Shown piece by piece: positions 1 through 5,210 of a stretch of DNA of 5,210 nucleotides. Numbering within the stretch: the stretch's first letter is position 1; each line of letters starts with the position of its first letter. This DNA is from an uncultured Collinsella sp. (GTDB lineage: Bacteria > Actinomycetota > Coriobacteriia > Coriobacteriales > Coriobacteriaceae). The stretch covers positions 1 through 5,210 of the forward strand of contig CAUDVX010000069.1 in assembly GCA_958452935.1 (NCBI GenBank), read 5' to 3'. Under the pieces are notes generated by a model that did no database searches, was not told the DNA's origin, and saw only the letters and a list, made by a program, of their open reading frames with translations. The position numbers and the translations under genes were made by a program.

Positions 1-359
1 ATGGCCTTAACGCCTTCGAGCAGGTCATCGGGCGCCTCGGGGTCGGGGTTGTGCAGCAGACCCTTGTAGCCGGTGCCTTTGGTGCGCGGCTTGTTGGTGT
101 AGACGCGCGGAATGATGATGAGCTTGTCCTTGACCTCTTCGGCGACCTTGGCCAGCCGGTTCATGTACTCAAGCACCGAATCTTCGCGGTCGGCAGAGCA
201 CGGGCCGATGATGAGTACCTTGCGCGCGTCCTCGCCGGTAAAAACTTTGGCGACCTCGGCGTCAAATGCCTGCTTTTTGGCAGTAAGCTCGGCGGAAAGC
301 GGCATCTCCTCGCGGATCTCCATGGGGATCGGCAGCCTGCGTTTGAAATCCATGGCCAT
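1..359 (-). CDS. aroF: Class I DAHP synthase (3-deoxy-7-phosphoheptulonate synthase), 5' part only
   Basis: Cytosolic enzyme that condenses phosphoenolpyruvate with erythrose 4-phosphate to give DAHP, the first step of the shikimate pathway to aromatic amino acids. The first 119 codons are present and the gene runs off the left edge; family members are about 340-360 residues. Visible signatures are IIGPCSAD (residues 50-57), IPRVY (83-87), KPRTKGTGYKGL (90-101) and HNPDPE (103-108). Set against E. coli AroG from memory, Cys54 matches metal ligand Cys61, and Arg85 and Lys90 match PEP-binding Arg92 and Lys97, all at a constant offset of 7. The ATG at 359 is chosen over the in-frame ATG at 353 because GAGGAGG lies 6 bases upstream of it. 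The allosteric type (Phe, Tyr or Trp sensitive) cannot be told from this fragment, so the symbol stands for the aroF/G/H family only. A promoter of its own appears to lie at 415-443. Confidence 0.93.
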   Translation of the reverse strand, partial: MAMDFKRRLPIPMEIREEMPLSAELTAKKQAFDAEVAKVFTGEDARKVLIIGPCSADREDSVLEYMNRLAKVAEEVKDKLIIIPRVYTNKPRTKGTGYKGLLHNPDPEAPDDLLEGVKA

Positions 360-365
360 GCGGGG

Positions 366-372
366 CCTCCTC
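366..372 (-). promoter_or_regulatory. Ribosome binding site of the DAHP synthase gene
   Basis: GAGGAGG on the minus strand ends 6 bases before the ATG at 359 and 12 bases before the second ATG at 353. The spacing decides in favour of the first ATG. Confidence 0.8.
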
Positions 373-414
373 AATCTATAGAAAGAGCAATAAGCGTATT
401 GTCGAGTGTTCGGC

Positions 415-443
415 ATTATCCGCTGTCGCACGCTAAAGTGCAA
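415..443 (-). promoter_or_regulatory. Putative sigma70-type promoter for the DAHP synthase gene
   Basis: The minus strand carries TTGCAC (438-443) as a -35 candidate and GATAAT (415-420) as a -10 candidate, separated by exactly 17 bases. The -10 matches TATAAT at 5 of 6 positions; the -35 matches TTGACA only in TTG. Transcription would start near 408 and give a leader of roughly 50 bases before the ATG at 359. That leader is too short for a full T-box or a large riboswitch. Position, orientation and spacing fit; the weak -35 is the main doubt. Confidence 0.55.
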
Positions 444-458
444 GCCCTTGCCACCCCG

Positions 459-496
459 AAACCTGCCAAAAGGGACAGGTTTATTTTGGCAGGTTT
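459..496. repeat. Perfect 13-bp-arm palindrome in the intergenic gap, with a competing inner hairpin
   Basis: Arms 459-471 (AAACCTGCCAAAA) and 484-496 are exact reverse complements around a 12-base loop. The loop contains GGGACAGGTT, which can also pair with the left arm: ACCTG at 461-465 with CAGGT at 476-480, plus CC with GG across one bulged A. Two alternative folds are therefore possible. An A-rich run borders the upper stem and TTTTAT follows on the plus strand, so a weak terminator is possible. No gene ends just before it on the plus strand, and on the minus strand it lies upstream of the proposed promoter. A dispersed REP-like intergenic palindrome is the other reading. Confidence 0.75.
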
Positions 497-578
497 TATA
501 TGGGGGAACGTCGGCGGATACCGGGAGGGAGTGGCGTCGCGCGGGACCCTAAGGCTATTGTCGGTTCCCCAGGAAACA

Positions 579-630
579 CCCTGCGGGCAAAAAATGCCAA
601 ATAGGAGTACTGTTGCTAACCTAGTAACAT
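579..630 (+). repeat. Left copy of a 52-bp inverted repeat pair
   Basis: This 52-base block aligns without gaps to the reverse complement of 765-816, with about 40 of 52 positions identical. The best conserved parts are GGGCAAAAAA (585-594), AAATA (599-603), GAGTACTGTT (605-614) and TAGTAACA (622-629). Near its inner end it contains a dyad, TGTTGC then TAACCTA then GTAACA, which pairs as RNA with one G-U wobble. The copy lies in noncoding DNA; differences between the copies do not favour silent codon changes, so it is not a coding relic. Confidence 0.75.
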
Positions 631-764
631 ATCCGTCTAGCGAGATAATAGACAAAGTGATAAATATGTTCATTAACGTTGGCACGCAGAAGCCTGCTAA
701 CGGGCGTTTTGATTAATTTGAAGGCGTATAGAGCCCGCAAAGAGGTCGTTTGAGGCGGTTTTGG

Positions 765-816
765 CTGTTACTAAAAAGGTAACAGTACTCATATTTGCCC
801 TTTTTTGCCCACGGGG
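765..816 (-). repeat. Right copy of the 52-bp inverted repeat pair
   Basis: Read on the minus strand, this block matches 579-630 without gaps at about 40 of 52 bases. Its inner dyad is perfect: CTGTTAC (765-771) and GTAACAG (779-785) flank a 7-base spacer. The two copies face each other and enclose 134 bases, which would suit the ends of a small nonautonomous element about 238 bp long. No target-site duplication is visible at the outer edges. A pair of operator-like or RNA-hairpin sites is an alternative. Confidence 0.75.
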
Positions 817-870
817 CCTCGAAGGGGCTGTCAATCAAGTCCCAGGGGAGGCGGCTCAAGGGCCGCAGAA

Positions 871-908
871 CAAAAACGGGGGCGCAGGTTGTCCTGCGCC
901 CCCGTTCT
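871..908 (-). terminator. Strong Rho-independent terminator of the exporter operon
   Basis: On the minus strand a perfect 14-bp, GC-rich stem (875-888 pairs with 893-906) with a 4-base loop is followed by a run of five T, then GTTCT. It begins 29 bases after the TAA at 938 of the second exporter gene. Transcription of the ABC operon should end here, separating it from the DAHP synthase gene downstream. Confidence 0.93.
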
Positions 909-937
909 CGGGCGTTATTCGTTCCCTGCGGCAGAAT

Positions 938-2794
938 TTACGCCGCCTCGTCGAACTGCGAGTTGTACAGGTCGGCGTAGAAGCCGCCCTGGGCGAGCAA
1001 CTCGTCGTGCGTGCCCTTCTCGACGATGTCGCCGTCGCGAATTACCAAGATCACGTCGGCGTTGCGGATCGTGGACAGGCGGTGCGCGATAACAAAGCTG
1101 GTACGGCCCTGCATCAGCGCATCCATGGCACGCTGAATAAGCTCCTCGGTACGGGTATCGACGTTGGAGGTCGCCTCGTCCAGAATCAGCGCCGGGCGGT
1201 CGGCCAAAATGGCGCGGGCGATGGTCACGAGCTGGCGCTGACCCTGCGATAGGTTAGTGCCCTCCTCGTTGATCATGAAATCGTAGCCGCCGGCGAGCGT
1301 ATGGATAAAGTGGTCGCAACGCGCGGCACGCGCAGCGGCCTCGACCTCGGCATCGCTCGCATCGGGGCGTCCGTAGCGGATGTTCTCGCGGATCGTGCCG
1401 TTAAACAGCCAGGTATCCTGCAGCACCATGGCAAACTCGCCGCGAAGTGCCGCGCGGTCCCAATCGCGCACGTCGACGCCCTCGACACGCAGCGAACCGC
1501 CGTCCACATCGTAGAAGCGCTGCAGCAGCTTAATGAGCGTGGTCTTGCCGGCGCCGGTGGGGCCGACGATGGCGATGGTCTGGCCGGGCTGCGCTTCGCA
1601 GCTAAAGTCATGGATGATGGTCTTGTCGGGCGTATAGCCAAACTTCACATGGTCAAACTCCACGTGACCGGGGCGCTTCTCGGGGATCTGCGCGTCGGCC
1701 TTCTGCTCCTCCTCGGGCGCGGCCAGGAACTCAAAGACGCGCTCGGTGGCAGCGGCCATCGACTGCATCGTGTTGCTCACGTTGCCCAGCTGCTGCACCG
1801 GCTGCGTAAAGTTGCGCACGTACTGGATAAAGCTCTGGATGTCGCCGGGCGTGGCATTGCCGGTCAGTGCAAGCTGCGCGCCCACCACGACGACGCCCAC
1901 GTAACCCATGTTGCCTACCAGGCTCATGAGCGGCATCATCAGGCCCGACAGGAACTGCGAGCGCCAGCCACTAATAAACAGGCGGTCGTTTTGACGGTCG
2001 AACTCCTCGATCGAGGCCTCGGCACGGTCGAACACCTGAATGACGTTCTGGCCGGCAAAGTCCTCCTCGATAATGCCGTTGACGGCGCCCAGAACCTGCT
2101 GTTGCTCGCGGAAGTACGGCTGCGAGAAGTGAATCATTACGGTCAAGATAATCGCGGCGGCCGGCAGCGTGAGCACGGTGACGCCGGTAAGCGGCAGGCT
2201 GATCGAAAGCATCATGACGAGCACGCCGATAATCTGCGTCACCGACGTGATGAGCTGCGTCACGCTCTGGTTGAGCGACTGACCCAGCGTATCGACGTCG
2301 TTGGTGATGCGGCTGAGCACATCGCCCTTGCTGTGACCGTTGAAGTAGCTCATCGGCACGACGGCAATCTTGGCGGCGATTTCCTTGCGCATGCGGTAGC
2401 AGATCTTTTGCGTGACGCCGGTCATGAGCCAGCCCTGGACCAGGCTGCAGACAGAGCTCGCCAGATACAGGCAGAGCAAAAAGCCGAGCGTCTTGGCGAT
2501 CCAGTCAAAGTCGACATCGCCGGTACCGTTGACCTTGGCGACCAGGCCTTCGAACAGCTTGGTCGTAACCTGGCCGAGCACCTTGGGTCCCACAATGTTA
2601 AAGATGACCGAGCACACGGCAAAGGCGACGGCGGCAAACACGGCAATCTTGTGCTGGCCGATATAGCCGAGCAGCTGCCTCATGGTGCCCTGAAAGTCCT
2701 TGGCCTTTTCGCCGCGACGCATGCCGCCCATGCGGCCCATGGGACCACGCTGGCGGGTGGGCTTGGGAATCTGAGTCTTGGTCTCGTCTGCCAT
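938..2794 (-). CDS. Heterodimeric ABC exporter, catalytically competent half-transporter (membrane plus ATPase domain)
   Basis: 618-residue inner-membrane half-transporter, the normal length for a type IV (MsbA/LmrA-like) exporter subunit. A basic, Gly/Arg/Met-rich cytoplasmic tail (1-35) precedes six predicted helices near 49-70, 100-122, 177-198, 201-220, 281-306 and 315-338. The ATPase domain (about 375-610) shows A-loop Tyr387, Walker A GPTGAGKTT (411-419), Q-loop Gln459, signature LSQGQ (515-519), Walker B LILDE with catalytic Glu540, D-loop SNVD (543-546) and switch His571. The signature is altered from LSGGQ, as is usual in the partner of a degenerate subunit. Its own Walker site should pair with the intact VSGGQ of the neighbouring protein and hydrolyse ATP. 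The ATG at 2794 overlaps the preceding TAA by one base and has AAGGAGG 9 bases upstream. Family knowledge (TM287/288, LmrCD, BmrCD) suggests drug, lipid or peptide export, but the substrate cannot be read from the sequence. Confidence 0.95.
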   Translation of the reverse strand: MADETKTQIPKPTRQRGPMGRMGGMRRGEKAKDFQGTMRQLLGYIGQHKIAVFAAVAFAVCSVIFNIVGPKVLGQVTTKLFEGLVAKVNGTGDVDFDWIAKTLGFLLCLYLASSVCSLVQGWLMTGVTQKICYRMRKEIAAKIAVVPMSYFNGHSKGDVLSRITNDVDTLGQSLNQSVTQLITSVTQIIGVLVMMLSISLPLTGVTVLTLPAAAIILTVMIHFSQPYFREQQQVLGAVNGIIEEDFAGQNVIQVFDRAEASIEEFDRQNDRLFISGWRSQFLSGLMMPLMSLVGNMGYVGVVVVGAQLALTGNATPGDIQSFIQYVRNFTQPVQQLGNVSNTMQSMAAATERVFEFLAAPEEEQKADAQIPEKRPGHVEFDHVKFGYTPDKTIIHDFSCEAQPGQTIAIVGPTGAGKTTLIKLLQRFYDVDGGSLRVEGVDVRDWDRAALRGEFAMVLQDTWLFNGTIRENIRYGRPDASDAEVEAAARAARCDHFIHTLAGGYDFMINEEGTNLSQGQRQLVTIARAILADRPALILDEATSNVDTRTEELIQRAMDALMQGRTSFVIAHRLSTIRNADVILVIRDGDIVEKGTHDELLAQGGFYADLYNSQFDEAA

Positions 2795-5160
2795 TAGCGC
2801 TCGCCTCCTTCCATGACGGCTGCAATTTCTTCTTGGGTAAGCCCCAGCTCCTCGGCGGAAAGCTGCGACTGTGCGATCTCCAGGTACGCCGGGCAGCTGC
2901 GCAGCAGCTCCTCGTGCGTGCCGGTGCCCACTACGTGGCCGTCGTCGAGCACGATGATCTGGTCGGCGTGCATGATGGTCGCGATGCGCTGGGCCACGAC
3001 CACGAGCGCGGCGTCGGTAACGTTTTTGGCCAGCTCCTCGCGTAGGCGCGCGTCGGTCTTGTAGTCGAGGGCACTAAACGAGTCATCGAACACCACGACC
3101 TCGGGCTTTTTGGCCAACGCGCGGGCGATGGCCAGACGCTGGCGCTGACCACCCGAAACATTGGAGCCGCCCTGGCTGATGGGGGAGTCGTAGCCGCCCT
3201 CGCGCTCGGCGATAAAGTCCTCGGCCTGGGCGATGCGTGCCGCCCGGTACATGTCCTCGTCGCTCACCATGTCGCCGGCAAACTTAAGGTTGCTCTCGAC
3301 GGTGCCCGAGAACAGGCGTCCCTGCTGCGGGATGTAACCAATACGGCGGCGCAGCTCGGAAAGTGTCATGTCGCGCACATCGATGCCGTCGAGCGAAATG
3401 CTGCCGCCCGTGACGTCGTACAGGCGCGGAATCAGCTGCACGAGCGTGGACTTGCCCGAGCCCGTGGAGCCAATAATGCCGAGCATCTGACCGGCATGCG
3501 TGGTGAAGTTCACGCCGCTGATGACGTCGGCGCGGGCATCGGGATACTGGAAGCTCACGTCGCGGAAGGTGAGCTCGCCGCGCGGCGCGCTGGCCGCGGG
3601 CAGTTTGGGCGAGACGGGGTCGTTGATGCTGGTGGGGCAAGTGATGACCTCTTCCACGCGCTCGGCTGCGACCTCGGCACGGGGCAGGATAACCGAAACC
3701 ATGGTGAGGATCATAAACGCCATGACGATCTGCATGGTGTAGGAGATAAACGCCATCATGTTGCCGACCTGCATCACGCCGTCGGACACGCCCTGCGCGC
3801 CAAACCAGACGATAAGCACGGTGATGCAGTTCATGACGAGCATCATGAGCGGCATCATAAAGCTCATGGCGCGGTTGGTGTAGAGCTGCGTGGTCATCAG
3901 GTCGAGCGAAGCCTTGTCAAAACGCTCGAGCTCATGTTCCTCGCGGTTGAACGAGCGGATGGGCATAAGGCCGTCGAGCAGCTCGCGGGCGGTAAGGTTC
4001 ACGCGGTCCACAAAGCTCTGCATCTTTTTGAACTTGGGCATGGTGAGGCCCATGAGCACGCCGACAACGGCCGAAACCGCGATGATGGCCACGGCGATGG
4101 TCCACTCCAGACCGGTGTGGTTGGCCAGGACGCGCATGACGGCGACGATGCCCATGACGGGGGCCATCAGGCACATGCGGATAAACAGGGTTGCGGCCAT
4201 CTGGATCTGCTGAATATCGTTGGTGCAGCGGGTGATGAGCGAGGCCTGGCTAAACTTGCCCACCTCGGCCGGCGAGAAGTGCATAACCTTGTTGAAGGTC
4301 TCGCGGCGCAGGTCGCGGGCGATGGAGCAGGCGGTGCGCGACGCCACGGCACCGGTCAGAATGGTGGCGACGAGCGACACCAGGCACAGGCCAAACATCG
4401 TGGTCGCCATGTGGCTCAGGTAGGCGTTCTGCACGTCGGCGGGGTCGATGCCCTGTGCCTTGTACTCGTCCTGTACATAGCTCACGGCGCGCTGGGTGAC
4501 GATGGAGCCCGACATGGAGCCCATTTTGTCCGCCATTTGGTTGGCGCCCTCGACGAGCTTGCTTTGGTCTACCAGACCGCCCTCGACACCCAGGCGCAGG
4601 CTCTTCATGGTGATCTTACCGCCGTCGGCATCGATCTGCTTTTGCATGTTCTGCGCCGCTGCGGCCTTCTGCTGCATCTCGGCGAGCTGCTCGGGCGTCA
4701 TCGCTGCCATTTGCTCGGGGGTGGGCATGGCCTGGGCAGCGTTGTTGTCTTTCTCGCTGGACGAGCCCATCATGTCGCCCATGGAGTCGGCGTCAATGCC
4801 CTGGTCGAGCGAAAGGACGACAGTCTCGGGCAGGCTCATAATGTCGGCAATCTTGCCTCCATCGGCACGCTCTTCCTCGGTACCCTTGTACGTTCGAATG
4901 CCGTTTTTGTCTGCCTTGCCAAACGCAGCCTCTACCGTCTTGGCGTCCTTGGTGCTCATAAAGAGTTCAAGGTCGTCGAGCGATTCGGCGCGGATGGTGT
5001 CGGGTACGGGCGAGGCGATGCCGCCTTGCTGCACACCCACGTCGACGATGTCGCTCATATAGGTAGGCAGCGCCAGATCGGCGTTGCAGCTGATTACGAT
5101 AAGCACGATAGCTGCGAACAGTGCCAGGATATGCTTTTTAAAGAGCTTGAGAATCCTCAC
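2794..5160 (-). CDS. Heterodimeric ABC exporter, degenerate-site half-transporter with large extracytoplasmic insertion
   Basis: 788 residues, about 200 longer than a standard half-exporter. Predicted helix 1 is at 11-31, followed by a hydrophilic insertion (about 40-247), then helices near 249-273, 322-343, 352-373, 435-458 and 466-492. The ATPase domain (about 528-765) has A-loop Tyr539, Walker A GSTGSGKST (564-572), Q-loop Gln612/613, signature VSGGQ (668-672), Walker B VVVFDD (688-693) and D-loop SALD (696-699). Asp693 replaces the catalytic Glu and Gln724 replaces the switch His, so this nucleotide site should bind ATP but hydrolyse it poorly. This is the mark of the degenerate subunit in TM287/288-type heterodimers, with the partner encoded directly downstream. 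The start is a GTG at 5160, backed by AAAGGAGAG upstream and an immediate membrane helix; no other start codon lies upstream in frame within the window. It overlaps the upstream TGA as GTGA. The substrate is unknown. Confidence 0.95.
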   Translation of the reverse strand: MRILKLFKKHILALFAAIVLIVISCNADLALPTYMSDIVDVGVQQGGIASPVPDTIRAESLDDLELFMSTKDAKTVEAAFGKADKNGIRTYKGTEEERADGGKIADIMSLPETVVLSLDQGIDADSMGDMMGSSSEKDNNAAQAMPTPEQMAAMTPEQLAEMQQKAAAAQNMQKQIDADGGKITMKSLRLGVEGGLVDQSKLVEGANQMADKMGSMSGSIVTQRAVSYVQDEYKAQGIDPADVQNAYLSHMATTMFGLCLVSLVATILTGAVASRTACSIARDLRRETFNKVMHFSPAEVGKFSQASLITRCTNDIQQIQMAATLFIRMCLMAPVMGIVAVMRVLANHTGLEWTIAVAIIAVSAVVGVLMGLTMPKFKKMQSFVDRVNLTARELLDGLMPIRSFNREEHELERFDKASLDLMTTQLYTNRAMSFMMPLMMLVMNCITVLIVWFGAQGVSDGVMQVGNMMAFISYTMQIVMAFMILTMVSVILPRAEVAAERVEEVITCPTSINDPVSPKLPAASAPRGELTFRDVSFQYPDARADVISGVNFTTHAGQMLGIIGSTGSGKSTLVQLIPRLYDVTGGSISLDGIDVRDMTLSELRRRIGYIPQQGRLFSGTVESNLKFAGDMVSDEDMYRAARIAQAEDFIAEREGGYDSPISQGGSNVSGGQRQRLAIARALAKKPEVVVFDDSFSALDYKTDARLREELAKNVTDAALVVVAQRIATIMHADQIIVLDDGHVVGTGTHEELLRSCPAYLEIAQSQLSAEELGLTQEEIAAVMEGGER
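2804..2810 (-). promoter_or_regulatory. Ribosome binding site of the second exporter gene
   Basis: AAGGAGG lies inside the last codons of the upstream exporter gene (the Glu-Gly-Gly-Glu-Arg end), 9 bases before the ATG at 2794. It supports both this start and translational coupling through the TAATG junction. Confidence 0.85.
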
Positions 5161-5210
5161 TCGGCATCTCTCCTTTCTTGATTGCGGTCGATAATTTCGT
5201 TGGCACGCCT
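5157..5210 (-). CDS. 3' end of an upstream gene, possibly a small transcriptional regulator
   Basis: Eighteen codons including TGA are visible, entering from the right edge. They encode a charged, probably helical tail, RRANEIIDRNQERRDAE. The TGA overlaps the exporter GTG start as GTGA, a typical translational-coupling junction. MarR-type regulators often precede exporter pairs of this kind, and a charged helical C-terminus would fit one, but 17 residues cannot establish a family. Another frame is also open here and ends in TAA at 5138; it would overlap the exporter gene by 23 bases, which is less likely. Confidence 0.5.
   Translation of the reverse strand, partial: RRANEIIDRNQERRDAE
5168..5176 (-). 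promoter_or_regulatory. Ribosome binding site that supports the GTG start of the first exporter gene
   Basis: AAAGGAGAG on the minus strand places its AGGAG core 9 bases before GTG at 5160. The next in-frame ATG is at residue 35, beyond the first membrane helix, so the GTG is the only start that keeps that helix. Confidence 0.8.

Larger units (their letters stand above)
360..937. other. 578-bp intergenic gap rich in palindromes and repeats, no credible gene
   Basis: From left to right it holds the ribosome site and putative promoter of the DAHP synthase gene (366-443), the palindrome at 459-496, and a longer inverted pair GGGGAAC (503-509) with GTTCCCC (564-570). Further right are the two facing 52-bp repeats, a small GCGGC/GCCGC hairpin (851-866), and the operon terminator. 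The 134 bases between the 52-bp repeats (631-764) are more AT-rich than the genes and show no convincing promoter, RNA gene or coding frame. The open frames crossing this gap have no supported ribosome site and no recognisable protein features. Confidence 0.7.

Noticed and set aside
500..570. Possible T-box or tryptophan attenuator upstream of the DAHP synthase gene
   Set aside because: The minus strand has AGGGTCCCGCG and a later TCCCT that loosely recall a T-box antiterminator, but the conserved GGTGG-N-ACC core, a specifier stem and a terminator before the gene are missing, and the block lies upstream of the proposed promoter.
416..685. 89-codon minus-strand open frame in the gap
   Set aside because: It overlaps the proposed promoter, the palindrome and a repeat copy. 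Its TVLLFGIFCPQG stretch resembles TVLIFALFCPRG from the right repeat copy, but only because the DNA is repeated; most differences change the amino acid, so there is no sign of protein selection.
51..716. 221-codon plus-strand open frame crossing the DAHP synthase start and the repeat region
   Set aside because: It is antisense to a clearly identified enzyme in its first half and runs through palindromes and a repeat copy in its second half; it has no domain or conserved composition.
579..816. CRISPR array
   Set aside because: There are only two imperfect copies, in opposite orientation, separated by 134 bases, with no regular spacers.
1301..2797. 498-codon plus-strand open frame antisense to the second exporter gene
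   Set aside because: It mirrors the exporter gene, is dominated by His, Asp, Ala and Leu from complementary GC-rich codons, has no recognisable domain, and ends at the same junction as the real gene.
3496..5181. 561-codon plus-strand open frame antisense to the first exporter gene
   Set aside because: Same artefact of high-GC third positions: a His/Gly/Asp-rich product without motifs, while the opposite strand encodes a full set of ABC transporter motifs.
5138..5210. Alternative minus-strand frame of the upstream gene, ending in TAA inside the first exporter gene
   Set aside because: It is open across the visible stretch but would overlap the exporter gene by 23 bases; the frame ending in TGA at 5157 gives the common four-base GTGA overlap and is preferred.

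Overview
The window reads as part of a GC-rich actinobacterial chromosome. Long minus-strand genes, GC-rich third codon positions and strong AGGAGG-type ribosome sites suggest a Coriobacteriia gut anaerobe, perhaps Collinsella. That assignment is inference from style and cannot be proved from the sequence alone. All credible genes lie on the minus strand, so transcription runs from high to low coordinates.

Right to left: (a) 5157-5210 is the last 17 codons of an upstream gene whose TGA overlaps the next start as GTGA; it may be a small regulator. (b) 2794-5160 is a 788-residue ABC exporter half-transporter (six-helix membrane domain plus ATPase domain). It has a degenerate ATP site (Asp for the catalytic Glu, Gln for the switch His) and an unusual ~200-residue, Met-rich, cysteine-free insertion between its first two membrane helices. 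(c) 938-2794 is a 618-residue partner half-transporter with an intact catalytic Glu and His and an altered LSQGQ signature. Its ATG overlaps the previous TAA by one base. Together (b) and (c) form a heterodimeric type IV exporter of the TM287/288, LmrCD and BmrCD type, with one ATP site that should hydrolyse and one that should mainly bind. (d) A strong intrinsic terminator at 871-908 closes this operon.

The 578-bp gap at 360-937 holds several structures besides the terminator: two facing copies of a 52-bp repeat (579-630 and 765-816), a 13-bp-arm palindrome with an alternative fold (459-496), and a sigma70-like promoter (415-443). The promoter sits upstream of (e), a 5' fragment of a class I DAHP synthase gene (1-359), the entry enzyme of the shikimate pathway. 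The exporter operon and the DAHP synthase gene therefore look like separate transcription units. The least explained parts of the window are the repeat-rich gap and the exporter's extracytoplasmic insertion.
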